From positions 92,565-156,564 of the forward strand of contig JAUNEB010000001.1 of assembly GCA_030525795.1 (NCBI GenBank): a stretch of 64,000 nucleotides of DNA, in the 5' to 3' direction. Positions 1 through 7,975 of this stretch are shown piece by piece. Below the pieces are notes generated by a model. The model did not search any database. It had not been told where the DNA came from and was given only the letters and a program-made list of their open reading frames with translations. The first letter of the stretch is position 1; every line of letters begins with the position of its first letter. The translations under genes were made by a program, and so were the position numbers. The DNA comes from Aerococcaceae bacterium (GTDB lineage: Bacteria > Bacillota > Bacilli > Lactobacillales > Aerococcaceae).

Positions 1-1
1 C

Positions 2-265
2 GATACGAAAACATCGCGGATGATTATGGAAATTTTGTCAACTTTACATGCTGAAGAAGGCGTCACAATCGTCATGGTTACACACAACCCTGAACAACAA
101 AAATACGCCACGCGGCACATTGTCATTGTCGACGGCGAGATGCAAGACAACACCGCAACGAATGCGGCCGACTTAACGTGCCAATTCAATAAAACCTACG
201 AAAAAGAAGAATCTTTTGTGATGGGAAATGCACACACAAATGAGGAGGTGTCCCATGCAAATTAG
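2..265 (+). CDS. ABC transporter ATP-binding protein, C-terminal fragment (MacB/LolD type)
   Basis: This is the 3' end of a gene that begins before the window; the open frame runs in from base 2. The visible residues start in the D-loop (DTKTS), continue with the H-loop motif IVMVTHNPEQQKYA, and end in a poorly conserved hydrophilic tail of about 40 residues. The H-loop context is typical of the MacB/LolD class of ATPases that partner FtsX-like permeases. The gene overlaps the following permease gene by 11 bases, which supports a coupled ATPase-permease pair. Walker A, signature and Walker B lie outside the window. The substrate cannot be deduced. Confidence 0.85.
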   Translation, partial: DTKTSRMIMEILSTLHAEEGVTIVMVTHNPEQQKYATRHIVIVDGEMQDNTATNAADLTCQFNKTYEKEESFVMGNAHTNEEVSHAN

Positions 266-1487
266 CGAAATTTTGAAATCGTCGCTTGCTACGTTGAAAG
301 CGAATGGACGTCGCACTTTTTTGACGATGATTGGGATTATTATTGGTATTGCGGCCGTTATTACGATTGTGAGCCTTGGGAATGGATTCCGCAATCAATT
401 TTTGGACTCGTTTGCCAAAGATGAACAAGGACGCCGTAGCCAAGTGTTTACGTTTAACCAAACGAACATGGAAAAAGACCCGATGAAGCTCATTCCATTT
501 AAGGATGCGGACTTGGCACTCATCGAAAAAATCGACGGCGTCGACGAAGTAGAGCGTGTCGAGCAAGAATCCAATACGGTGACGTACATGGATTTTCGGT
601 TGCGCGACACAAGCAATACTTTCGCAGTAAAACCTGTTGAACAATCCGAACAAACCATTTTATTCGGACGCAATTTGACTGTTGCCGATTCTCAAGGCAA
701 AAAACCATACATTGTCATTGATGAAACGGTCGCCTTTGCCGTTTTTGGAAAATTGGATGAGTCGCTCATCAATCGCTCAATTACGGTTGGCGAAGGACAA
801 TTTACGGTTGTGGGGATTTTTCAAGCGGATATGTCGATGGGCGATGTCCAAGTGAGTTTGTTTCCGTCGGATGAATTTCAAGAGCCTTTTCAAGCAAGCA
901 TTCCGCAAGGAACTTATGATTTAATCAATCGTATGACATTTCCGTCGTATCAAGTGAAAGTATTTTTCACAGCGGAAGCAGATATTAAGTCGGCGAATAA
1001 GCAAATCGAACAGCGTCTCAAAGATAACGGCTCGGCTAAAGATGACGGGACTTATATGTATTTTGATATGAGTGAAATGATGAATGAAATCGGCAAAACG
1101 CTGAATTTAATCACACTCTTTATCGGGGCAGTCGCAAGTATATCGCTCTTTATTGCGGGCGTTGGCGTGATGAATATGATGTATATTTCCGTTTCGGAGC
1201 GAACCAAAGAAATCGGAATTCGTCGTTCGCTTGGGGCAACGCAAACGAGTATTCAGTTGCAATTTTTGTTAGAAGGGATTGCCATTACGACATTAGGAGG
1301 CATTATCGGCTACTTATGTGGCATGGGTATTGCTTTTGCGGTCGGTAATTTTCTTCCGTTCAAGGCGGCGGTCGACATACAAACTGCGTTAATTAGCGTG
1401 GTAGTATCCGTTGCAATCGGGATTGTATTCAGTGTTTTCCCTGCAAAAGCAGCCGCACGCAAAAACGTTGTCGAAATATTAAGATAA
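255..1487 (+). CDS. MacB-like ABC transporter permease
   Basis: The 410-residue protein has the MacB/FtsX layout: an N-terminal cytoplasmic stretch and first membrane helix (about residues 20-45, TFLTMIGIIIGIAAVITIVS), a large extracytoplasmic MacB_PCD-like domain (about 50-280), then three membrane helices in the C-terminal FtsX domain containing VSERTKEIGIRRSLGA, a family hallmark. The start at 255 is chosen over an upstream in-frame start at 228 because GAGGTG lies just before it and the family normally starts near MQISEI. With the overlapping ATPase it forms an exporter of the antimicrobial-peptide/macrolide or lipoprotein type; the substrate is unknown. A strong hairpin follows. Confidence 0.88.
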   Translation: MQISEILKSSLATLKANGRRTFLTMIGIIIGIAAVITIVSLGNGFRNQFLDSFAKDEQGRRSQVFTFNQTNMEKDPMKLIPFKDADLALIEKIDGVDEVERVEQESNTVTYMDFRLRDTSNTFAVKPVEQSEQTILFGRNLTVADSQGKKPYIVIDETVAFAVFGKLDESLINRSITVGEGQFTVVGIFQADMSMGDVQVSLFPSDEFQEPFQASIPQGTYDLINRMTFPSYQVKVFFTAEADIKSANKQIEQRLKDNGSAKDDGTYMYFDMSEMMNEIGKTLNLITLFIGAVASISLFIAGVGVMNMMYISVSERTKEIGIRRSLGATQTSIQLQFLLEGIAITTLGGIIGYLCGMGIAFAVGNFLPFKAAVDIQTALISVVVSVAIGIVFSVFPAKAAARKNVVEILR

Positions 1488-1514
1488 AAAAACAGGCATG
1501 CGCCTGTTTTTTTG
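1488..1514. terminator. Bidirectional intrinsic terminator
   Basis: Arms AAACAGGC and GCCTGTTT enclose an ATGC loop, with an A-run on the left and a T-run on the right. It sits between the convergent permease and MFS genes and can serve both. Confidence 0.85.
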
Positions 1515-1516
1515 GT

Positions 1517-2668
1517 TTAACTAAATAATCGTAGTTGAGGATTGTCTTTAATATTCAATGTCGCAAGGAAAGCCAATCCTAGAAGTGCCATGCCGAATAG
1601 CCATAAGAATAACGTATTAAACGAATAATGCATCAAAATTTGTCCAGCAATATTTTGGAAAAGGACAGCCGTTGGGCTTCCAATCGTCGAAACAATGGCA
1701 AGCGTACGCGATTGCAGCTGATCCGATACAAGCGTACGAATAATTTTTAAGTTGGTCATATTGAACAACATGCCTACCGTATGTTTGAAAAATAAAATCA
1801 CGAAAATTTTGGCGTAAACATTTGGGACAAACGAATAAACCGCAAACTGTAAAGCAAATGCCGAAAACACCGTCAATAGCAGAAATCTAATTTTTAACTT
1901 ATCCATGAAAAGATACGAATAAAATACGAGCGGTAATTCGATTAAAACCGAAATAGAAATTACGAGCGTCGCGACATTGACGGGTAATTTATCAGCCACA
2001 AGCATGGGCGTCAAATACGTATTCATCACGTTTGTCGACCCCAAAAAAATGGCCGCAACAATTAAGTAACGAACGAACAAGCGATTGCTCCACAGCGTAG
2101 AAAGTGGCACTTTTTCGTGTTTAGGGACTACAGGTGCTGGAATGTGCGGTATTTTTGAAAAACCGTACAGGCAAAGCAAGACAACAAGCGAGAAACTTAA
2201 GTAAACAGCAGGCCCACCGAATGCTTGATACAACAAGCCGCCAAGCTGTGTCCCGAAAGCAAACCCAACCGTTCCCCATAGACGAATATTTCCGTAGCGA
2301 AACGGACTTTGCGTCGCCATGCGCTCCAACACAGGACTCAAACTTACGAGCAATGCGTACCCAAATCCATAACTCATCAAAATCGCGATAAAAAGTTTAG
2401 AAAAAATAATCCCAATCGCGCTGAGCGTTGTTAAAATCATTAAGACTGTATTGACTTTTTTTGCAGAAAAACGATCATTCAAGTAACCGACAATCGGCTG
2501 CATTACCATAGCCGAAAGGGAACCCGTAGCGGTGACGTGCGAAACTTGTAGCGGAGAGAAGCCTTGATCGAGCAAAAATACGGAAAGCAACGCAGTGAAT
2601 AAGGCGAATCCTGCATAAAATCCCCAATACATCATGACATAATTCAAATAGCGCCTATTCCACTTCAT
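1517..2668 (-). CDS. MFS transporter, 12-helix permease
   Basis: The 383-residue protein is almost entirely hydrophobic, with about 12 predicted membrane segments in two six-helix halves split by a short basic loop near residues 180-195 (PKHEKVP). The segment RYGNIRLWGTVGFAFG near residue 125 resembles the phenylpropionate/HcaT and nucleoside-H+ symporter branch of the major facilitator superfamily. The start carries AGAAGG eight bases upstream. It is monocistronic, facing the MacB-like pair and divided from it by a shared terminator. The substrate cannot be assigned: efflux or uptake of a small organic solute is possible. Confidence 0.8.
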   Translation of the reverse strand: MKWNRRYLNYVMMYWGFYAGFALFTALLSVFLLDQGFSPLQVSHVTATGSLSAMVMQPIVGYLNDRFSAKKVNTVLMILTTLSAIGIIFSKLFIAILMSYGFGYALLVSLSPVLERMATQSPFRYGNIRLWGTVGFAFGTQLGGLLYQAFGGPAVYLSFSLVVLLCLYGFSKIPHIPAPVVPKHEKVPLSTLWSNRLFVRYLIVAAIFLGSTNVMNTYLTPMLVADKLPVNVATLVISISVLIELPLVFYSYLFMDKLKIRFLLLTVFSAFALQFAVYSFVPNVYAKIFVILFFKHTVGMLFNMTNLKIIRTLVSDQLQSRTLAIVSTIGSPTAVLFQNIAGQILMHYSFNTLFLWLFGMALLGLAFLATLNIKDNPQLRLFS

Positions 2669-2698
2669 ACGTAACCTTCTCTCTTTTTTTATATAGAC

Positions 2699-2727
2699 AT
2701 TATAGCGGATTTGTATAGATAATGAAA
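2699..2727 (-). promoter_or_regulatory. Candidate promoter of the MFS gene
   Basis: On the minus strand a perfect TATAAT (2699-2704) lies 17 bases from a weak -35, TTTCAT (2722-2727), about 30 bases before the MFS start codon. Confidence 0.45.
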
Positions 2728-2730
2728 GGC

Positions 2731-2765
2731 AAAACTCCCTCTAATCGCATGGTTAAAGGGAGTTT
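2731..2765 (-). terminator. Terminator of the three-paralog operon
   Basis: A 13-base imperfect inverted repeat (AAACTCCCTcTAA / TTAaAGGGAGTTT) lies directly after the last gene of the minus-strand cluster. The T-run on the minus strand is short. Confidence 0.6.
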
Positions 2766-2770
2766 GTGTG

Positions 2771-2811
2771 TTATTTTCTAGGATAGATTAAGTTGTAGAG
2801 CCATTGTAAGT
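2771..2811. repeat. 41-bp perfect direct repeat, copy 1
   Basis: The 41 bases covering the 3' end of paralog A, stop codon included, are identical to 3948-3988 at the 3' end of paralog C. The repeat keeps the same codons in both genes. Confidence 0.9.
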
Positions 2812-3292
2812 TCACAAGGGGTTCTTCAGTATTGTCTATGATAGGGGATAAGAAAGTGTAGAGGTCTTTTTCTAATTGGTTTTCTAATTCGGGTGTCAGC
2901 GTCATTCTAGTGAGTCCTTGTTCCGAATTTATTTCGTTAGCATACGTCACGTCTCCAGTTTCATCAAGAGCTACAAACGTATTACTGATTGAGAAGATAT
3001 ATTGTTTCTCTTTTCCAAAATCTCGATGCATGAGATAGGCATTGTCATCTATTGAGCTGTTGAGTGTGTATGGGGTAGCATCATCTTTATCTAGCCACAA
3101 GGATTCACTTGGAAAAAAATATAGATATGAAGTATTTTTTACGAAGTTTTCTAGCCATAATTGTGTGGGAACTTCCCCTTGCATCCGTAGATAGTATGGG
3201 CGATAATACAGCAAATTATGCCAAGCAAAATAAACAGACGAAGTCAACAATAGAATAGCGAGGATTAATTTTAGATATAGATGTTTTTTCAT
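2771..3292 (-). CDS. Membrane-anchored protein of unknown function, paralog A
   Basis: The 173-residue protein has a basic N-terminus (MKKHLYLK), one membrane helix at about residues 8-26 and an extracytoplasmic domain with a YRPYYLR motif right after the helix. It ends in LQWLYNLIYPRK. It is the third of three tandem paralogs (with 3301-3894 and 3948-4451) that share this order: helix, YxPYYLRxQG, a variable beta-rich middle, an acidic helix and an LQWLYN-like tail. Spacing of 8 bases to the upstream paralog suggests one operon. I do not recognise the family; no catalytic motif is visible. A secreted sensor or inhibitor-like role is only a guess. Confidence 0.75.
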   Translation of the reverse strand: MKKHLYLKLILAILLLTSSVYFAWHNLLYYRPYYLRMQGEVPTQLWLENFVKNTSYLYFFPSESLWLDKDDATPYTLNSSIDDNAYLMHRDFGKEKQYIFSISNTFVALDETGDVTYANEINSEQGLTRMTLTPELENQLEKDLYTFLSPIIDNTEEPLVNLQWLYNLIYPRK

Positions 3293-3300
3293 AGTGCCCC

Positions 3301-3894
3301 CTAATGTTGAGGATAGTTCATATTAAATAACTGTTGTAAATTCCATTCAGGTTCTTTTTGATAATCGATAATCGGCTGAATAATTTGAGAAAGGAGGTCT
3401 TCGCCTTCTTTTCGTCGCTCGTCTGTCAGGGTTGTATCAATGTCTTTGAAGTTTTTAGAATCAATTTGTTTGAAAGCAATCACTTTGCTTGTAGAAACAT
3501 CTATTTCATATATATATATGTATTTATCGTCGTGAGTTTCGCTCAATTGAGCACGGGATTTCGCGTCTTCACCGAACTCTGGTATGCTGAGTCGTAATCT
3601 ACGACCTTCTTCTAATTCTATAATAATCTCGGTGGTAGGTTCCCAGTCGTCTTCAAAACGATAGGCAGCTTTTTCTGACCAGGGCGTCGGAATATATTTA
3701 CCGTCTCTGAGCAATATCTCTAAACTGATGTCTCTTCCTTGAGTAAACTGAGTGGGAATGTGCTGAGCGTAGTACAATGCATAAGTCCGCAAATTATCTC
3801 TGACAGCCATTTGGTGGGAATGCGCTGCCCTCCAGATAAGGAAAATCGTAATTACGATAAGGAAGTATATTACTTTTTTACGTTTTTTAGTCAT
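3301..3894 (-). CDS. Membrane-anchored protein of unknown function, paralog B
   Basis: The 197-residue protein begins MTKKRKKVIYFLIVITIFLIW, a basic stretch followed by one membrane helix, then an extracytoplasmic domain. The tail NLQQLFNMNYPQH is the divergent counterpart of LQWLYNLIYPRK in the flanking paralogs. It lacks the PYYLR box (it has RTYALYYAQHIPTQF at that place) and is the most diverged and longest of the three. It is the middle gene of the apparent operon. No known function is recognised. Confidence 0.72.
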   Translation of the reverse strand: MTKKRKKVIYFLIVITIFLIWRAAHSHQMAVRDNLRTYALYYAQHIPTQFTQGRDISLEILLRDGKYIPTPWSEKAAYRFEDDWEPTTEIIIELEEGRRLRLSIPEFGEDAKSRAQLSETHDDKYIYIYEIDVSTSKVIAFKQIDSKNFKDIDTTLTDERRKEGEDLLSQIIQPIIDYQKEPEWNLQQLFNMNYPQH

Positions 3895-3947
3895 GTTATT
3901 TTCCTTTCTTTCTGGACAGCTTGTTTGGGTTAGTGTACTTGAGAACT

Positions 3948-3988
3948 TTATTTTCTAGGATAGATTAAGTTGTAGAGCCATTGTAAGT
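3948..3988. repeat. 41-bp perfect direct repeat, copy 2
   Basis: Second copy of the repeat at 2771-2811. The two copies bracket the middle paralog, so recombination between them would delete one gene-and-a-bit cleanly and leave a hybrid paralog. Confidence 0.9.
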
Positions 3989-4451
3989 CTAGGAGTGGTT
4001 TTGTCGGATTGTCGGTGATAGGTTCCATGAATAAATAGAAGTCGTGTTTGAATTGTTGCTTTATTTCTTCTGTTATCTCAATAGATATGTCTTTATTATC
4101 AGAAGTTCGCTGTTCAACCAAATATAAATTACCACTTTCATTGATTTCATAAGAATATCCAGTAAACATCATGTTGTAGTAAGGGGTGTCTTTCCGCTTG
4201 AAAAGGCTAGATTTTTCATGGAGAGTGTTGTATATAGCATAGGGTCTTGCGTGTTTTTTTACTCGTATATTTTCAGGGGTGAATCGTTCCACATAAGAAG
4301 TATCTTTGACAAATCTTTCAAGTAAAACTTGTTCGGTTAACACGCCTTGCTCTCTCAAATAGTATGGGCTGTATAAAACTAGATTGGTGGAAATAATGAA
4401 ATATCCGAGCCAACAGAGCAATAATATGAAGGTAATACGTCTTTTTTTCAT
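3948..4451 (-). CDS. Membrane-anchored protein of unknown function, paralog C
   Basis: The 167-residue protein starts MKKRRITFILLLCWLGYFII, a basic N-terminus plus one membrane helix, followed by LYSPYYLREQG and an extracytoplasmic domain ending in LQWLYNLIYPRK. Its last 13 codons are identical at DNA level to those of paralog A although most of the rest is diverged. It is the first gene after a good minus-strand promoter and so probably leads the operon. Function unknown. Confidence 0.75.
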   Translation of the reverse strand: MKKRRITFILLLCWLGYFIISTNLVLYSPYYLREQGVLTEQVLLERFVKDTSYVERFTPENIRVKKHARPYAIYNTLHEKSSLFKRKDTPYYNMMFTGYSYEINESGNLYLVEQRTSDNKDISIEITEEIKQQFKHDFYLFMEPITDNPTKPLLDLQWLYNLIYPRK

Positions 4452-4514
4452 AACGGGATTCCTACTTTATTTTCTTGGATTTTTGCTTAAGTTTTAGAGA
4501 TATCGAATAATAAA

Positions 4515-4543
4515 ATGTTATAACAAATAATGATATATGTCAA
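4515..4543 (-). promoter_or_regulatory. Promoter of the three-paralog operon
   Basis: On the minus strand TTGACA (4538-4543) and TAACAT (4515-4520) are 17 bases apart, about 65 bases before the first paralog's start codon. Confidence 0.65.
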
Positions 4544-4650
4544 CTTTTATTCAGGAGGGGCGAACGTGAACATTTTTCCCATCAAACCTTTTTTTGTGTG
4601 ACGAGTTGGAGTATAATGGAGGGGAGGAAAAAATCGAAAGGATGGTTATC

Positions 4651-5844
4651 ATGCAACGTGAAACGTTATTACAAAATGTGCAATTATTAGCATTGTTAGA
4701 GTTGGATGCTGCGCAGTTGACGCATTATTTAGAAGATGAAATTTTGGATAATCCGTTCATTGAATTGGATTATGCGAGCGAGAAAAAAACGCCGACTTTA
4801 CAGGCAGATTATGGCGATGTTCAAAGTGCAGATGGCTTTCAAACTTTGACGACATTTGTGTTTGAGCAAATTATGATGTATCGCCAAACGCCGATTCGTG
4901 ATGCGATGGTCAAATTGGTCGATTATATTGACGAGCGAGGTTACATTCCGTTTACGTATCCATTTTTGGCAAAAGAATTGGATTTGCCAGAAATTTTGGT
5001 ATTAGATGCATTGACATTGATTAAGCAGTTGGAGCCTGCGGGTGTGGGAGCGTATGATTTGCGCGAATGTTTAATGTTACAAACGGAACAAGATAGTCAC
5101 GCGCCGAATGTTGCGTATTATTTATTGGAAGAATTTTTTGAGCAGTTGACGCAACAAGAGTATGAGCAAATTGCTTTGCAGTCGCACGTGACGTTAGCTG
5201 AAATCCAAGAAAGTGTCGCGTATTATCAATCATTGCGTGCGATACCTGCGACGTTATTTGACCGCTCCGAAAAACAAGAATTGGTGCCTGATATGACGCT
5301 GGAATTAGTGGACGGACTATGGGATTTGCGTTACAATCGTGAATATTATCCCCAAATTGTATTCAACCAAATGTATTATGACGACATGTTAGCAACGCAA
5401 GAGCCAGAAGTAGTGTCTTATGTGTTGCCACACCAAGCGCATTATAAACAATTATTTGAAAACTTGACCTTACGTGAGCAGCTGACGCAACAAGTAGCGC
5501 AAACTATTTTTGAAGTGCAAAAAAATTATTTTGCTCATGAACAGAGCCAAAAAGCGCCACTATTGATTAAGGATATTGCGCGATTGACGCAGTTGCCGGA
5601 GACAGTCGTCAACTTGATTGTGACGAATAAACATTTGGCGTTCGAGCAACAAGTCTACCCGTTTGTTGATTTTATTACCGTGGCAACGCACGAAGGGCGC
5701 GGCGGTTGGACGGCTGCTGATGTCAAAACGATGATTCAACAACTTGTCGCGCAAGACACCGCCATCACGAATGCGCAAATCGTGACGCATTTATTAGAAA
5801 AAGGCATTACGGTAAGCGAGCGGACCGTGGCGCTATACCGCTAG
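4651..5844 (+). CDS. rpoN: RNA polymerase sigma-54 factor, short C-terminus
   Basis: Sigma-54 replaces sigma-70-type factors at -24/-12 promoters and needs an ATP-dependent activator. The 397-residue protein has Region I (QNVQLLALLELDAAQLTHYLEDEILDNPFIE), the core-binding region (about 75-230, with LEPAGVGAYDLRECL), and the DNA-binding region (about 240-397). The last nine residues are SERTVALYR, matching the RpoN box consensus ARRTVAKYR with changes at three positions. The stop follows immediately, so the usual 10-15 residue tail is absent. Start 4651 has AAAGGA eight bases upstream; in-frame ATG 4642 and TTG 4594 are alternatives. A TATAAT lies at 4612-4617. No bEBP activator or obvious -24/-12 promoter was seen in the window. 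Confidence 0.85.
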   Translation: MQRETLLQNVQLLALLELDAAQLTHYLEDEILDNPFIELDYASEKKTPTLQADYGDVQSADGFQTLTTFVFEQIMMYRQTPIRDAMVKLVDYIDERGYIPFTYPFLAKELDLPEILVLDALTLIKQLEPAGVGAYDLRECLMLQTEQDSHAPNVAYYLLEEFFEQLTQQEYEQIALQSHVTLAEIQESVAYYQSLRAIPATLFDRSEKQELVPDMTLELVDGLWDLRYNREYYPQIVFNQMYYDDMLATQEPEVVSYVLPHQAHYKQLFENLTLREQLTQQVAQTIFEVQKNYFAHEQSQKAPLLIKDIARLTQLPETVVNLIVTNKHLAFEQQVYPFVDFITVATHEGRGGWTAADVKTMIQQLVAQDTAITNAQIVTHLLEKGITVSERTVALYR

Positions 5845-5855
5845 GAGGAGATCAG

Positions 5856-6680
5856 ATGAAACGTTATGTATTAGGATTGAGTTTAGGATTATTATTGTTT
5901 GGTAGCGTACCTGTTTCGGCGACAACGCATCTTAATATTCGGGATAAAGATTTTACCGCGATTGAAGAGCCAGACGATGCGATTGTGCATCATCAGCGCC
6001 AAGCGACCGAACAGCCTTATACGGAAGAAAAAGTGACGCAAGACATCGCGTATATTTTGCAAGCATTTTATTACGAATCAGGCAAACCGAAGCAAGCGGA
6101 TATTTTTGGGATGACGGAAGAGGAAGTATTGGATCATATTGTAGATAAAACAATCGAAGCGTTCCAAGTATCAGGCATCTTAAAACCAGACGACGCCGAT
6201 TTAGAAATCACATTCGAAGGGCAGCAGTATCATTTTCGTGAAGAGCTAAAAAAATCAATCACAGTGACACTCAATTCTTTGCAAACGGCGAACGCGTATG
6301 AAATAACAGATGTTGTAATCGACGGCAAAAAAGTGACTGCAACGATCGAGGCGCGTTCCATTGATCACTATCAGTACGAAGTTATGCTTTCTTACTCACC
6401 CAAGTACAAAACATTCGTCCTGCCACTCATCGAAAAAATTCGAGCATTGGCCGTAGATGGGGCGAAACCAACGTCAGAACGTATTTTATACAATAATTTG
6501 TTGCGTAATGAAGCCGTTTACGGCGTGAATTTGGACGGTAATTTCCGTGTACCACTCGAACACGAAGCGCGTACGCGCACACTCGTTATCGAGATGGAAT
6601 ATGATGACAACGGCTTTTTGCAACTAACAGATGCCGGATTACTCATGATTACACAGATCAAAACATCCAGTTGGGAGTAA
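5856..6680 (+). CDS. Secreted protein of unknown function
   Basis: The 274-residue protein has a classical signal peptide: MKRYVLGLSLGLLLFGSVPVSA, with a likely cleavage after VSA. The mature part is hydrophilic and contains a helical section (about 55-110, including GMTEEEVLDHIVDKTIEAF) followed by beta-rich segments (VVIDGKKVTATIEAR). No lipobox, LPXTG or catalytic motif is visible. It follows rpoN by 11 bases with a strong AGGAGGAGAT site, so it is probably cotranscribed with rpoN. Its architecture loosely recalls the lipoprotein encoded convergently at 6722-7342. Function unknown. Confidence 0.75.
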   Translation: MKRYVLGLSLGLLLFGSVPVSATTHLNIRDKDFTAIEEPDDAIVHHQRQATEQPYTEEKVTQDIAYILQAFYYESGKPKQADIFGMTEEEVLDHIVDKTIEAFQVSGILKPDDADLEITFEGQQYHFREELKKSITVTLNSLQTANAYEITDVVIDGKKVTATIEARSIDHYQYEVMLSYSPKYKTFVLPLIEKIRALAVDGAKPTSERILYNNLLRNEAVYGVNLDGNFRVPLEHEARTRTLVIEMEYDDNGFLQLTDAGLLMITQIKTSSWE

Positions 6681-6683
6681 AAA

Positions 6684-6722
6684 AACAGCTCGCTATCTAC
6701 AAACGATAGCGAGCTTTTTTAT
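6684..6722. terminator. Bidirectional intrinsic terminator
   Basis: Eleven-base perfect arms AGCTCGCTATC and GATAGCGAGCT (6688-6698, 6706-6716) with a 7-base loop, an A-run before and a T-run after. It separates two convergent genes. Confidence 0.92.
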
Positions 6723-7342
6723 TATTCTTCAATATAAGTAAACAGCGGGTGCGTACGATTCGTCAAAAACGCGGGCAATAGCACGTTGCTTTCTTGATCG
6801 TAATAACTAATCATCACAAGACGATTTCCCAAGTGCGTAAACGTGCCGTTTAACAAGTGAATCGCGTTGTCTGCAACTTGCTGTTCAGCCATTTCTTGCT
6901 TCATTGGTACGATAATTTGCGCCACGTAAACGTCATCTTCGCCGAGTTTGAACTGAATTTCGCGCACCTTTGCATTCAATGCCTTTAACGCCTCATCCTC
7001 TTTCAAAAAAGTTTCAATATCTTGCAACGTTTCTGCTGAAATTGGGGACAAGTTTGCTTCACGATCGCCGCCTATATAATTTTCTTGGTAATACGTTACG
7101 ATCGCCTGCATCATTTCTTCCTTAGTAAAGCTTAACGGAACAGACGTTTTTGGGAAAGTCGAACTTTCCTTGAATGTCTCATCAAAAAGCGCGATGATTT
7201 CAGTAGACGCGACACTTTCTGACGAAGCAGATTCTGCCACGACCGATGATGCGCTTGAACTTTCAGGTGCAGATTCAGGTGCACTTGCTTGACAAGCGGC
7301 TAACAAAAAAGCAGATAGTGTAAAAAATAAATATCGTTTCAT
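6722..7342 (-). CDS. Lipoprotein of unknown function
   Basis: The 206-residue precursor begins MKRYLFFTLSAFLLAACQAS: a signal peptide with lipobox LAAC, so Cys17 should be lipidated. A Ser/Ala/Glu-rich linker (about 18-46) leads to a globular domain containing FTKEEMMQAIVTYYQENY and beta-strands near the C-terminus. It would be anchored on the outer face of the membrane. No transporter or enzyme genes are adjacent that would identify a partner. Function unknown. Confidence 0.78.
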   Translation of the reverse strand: MKRYLFFTLSAFLLAACQASAPESAPESSSASSVVAESASSESVASTEIIALFDETFKESSTFPKTSVPLSFTKEEMMQAIVTYYQENYIGGDREANLSPISAETLQDIETFLKEDEALKALNAKVREIQFKLGEDDVYVAQIIVPMKQEMAEQQVADNAIHLLNGTFTHLGNRLVMISYYDQESNVLLPAFLTNRTHPLFTYIEE

Positions 7343-7455
7343 AAATGTTGACCTTCTTTCATAAATTCACTTCATTATAGCAATAAACATCGCGCAAAGC
7401 CATAACAACAAGTTAACATTCTCATTTCAAAACACAAGTATAGACAAATTAGGGC

Positions 7456-7512
7456 TTGCCTTTTTCAACTAAAACCGATATAATTAACAAAGTTAATTAT
7501 TAACAAAGTTAA
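7456..7512 (+). promoter_or_regulatory. Promoter with two tandem MarR-type operators
   Basis: TTGCCT (7456-7461) and TATAAT (7479-7484) are 17 bases apart. Two identical palindromes TTAACAAAGTTAA lie at 7484-7496 and 7500-7512, starting on the last base of the -10 and covering the start-site region. Binding by the MarR-family product of the next gene would block initiation, so autoregulation of the regulator-exporter operon is likely. Confidence 0.8.
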
Positions 7513-7528
7513 ATTTAAGAGGTGTTGA

Positions 7529-7975
7529 ATGGACTACAAAGAAGCAACGCAACGCTTGTATCAAGTAAATCAACAATTAAAACGTGCCTATCACGGCATT
7601 GATTTGACGATTATGTCCCGTAGTGAATTCCATTTGTTGCAGCCGTTAGTTGAACAAGCGGACAAGCCGTTGAAAGCATCCGAGTTGTCGCAATATTTGC
7701 ACGTATCTAACCCAGCTGTGTCGCGCACGCTCAAAAGCCTTGAAACAAAAGGATGGATCACACGAGTGGACTGTACGAACGATCGCCGCAATAGCTATGT
7801 AACGCTCACCGAACAAGGCAGACAAGCCTTTGAAGTGGGGCGTAAAGTGTGCGACGACATTTTGTTAAAAGCGTTGGAACAATTGGATGGCGACAGCATT
7901 GAACGCTACATCGAAATTAGTCAGCAATTGGCACAAGCATTGCGTGTCACAACATCAACAAAGGAGGAGAAATAA
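7529..7975 (+). CDS. MarR-family transcriptional regulator
   Basis: The 148-residue protein is a winged-helix regulator of the MarR family: recognition region LKASELSQYLHVSNPAVSRTLKSLETKGWI (about 50-80) and the wing DCTNDRRNSYVTLTEQG (about 84-100), including the conserved D-R-R. MarR dimers bind palindromes such as the two found over its own promoter. The stop codon overlaps the next gene's ATG (TAATG), so it is the first gene of a three-gene operon with two ABC half-transporters. It likely represses that operon until a drug or toxic ligand binds. Confidence 0.9.
   Translation: MDYKEATQRLYQVNQQLKRAYHGIDLTIMSRSEFHLLQPLVEQADKPLKASELSQYLHVSNPAVSRTLKSLETKGWITRVDCTNDRRNSYVTLTEQGRQAFEVGRKVCDDILLKALEQLDGDSIERYIEISQQLAQALRVTTSTKEEK

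Noticed and set aside
2134-2391. 85-codon plus-strand frame inside the MFS gene
   Set aside because: Antisense to a clear membrane protein gene; no ribosome site.
4594-4650. Upstream TTG start for the sigma-54 gene
   Set aside because: The frame would pass through the likely -10 (TATAAT) and a GGGGAGG site; it adds residues absent from the family.
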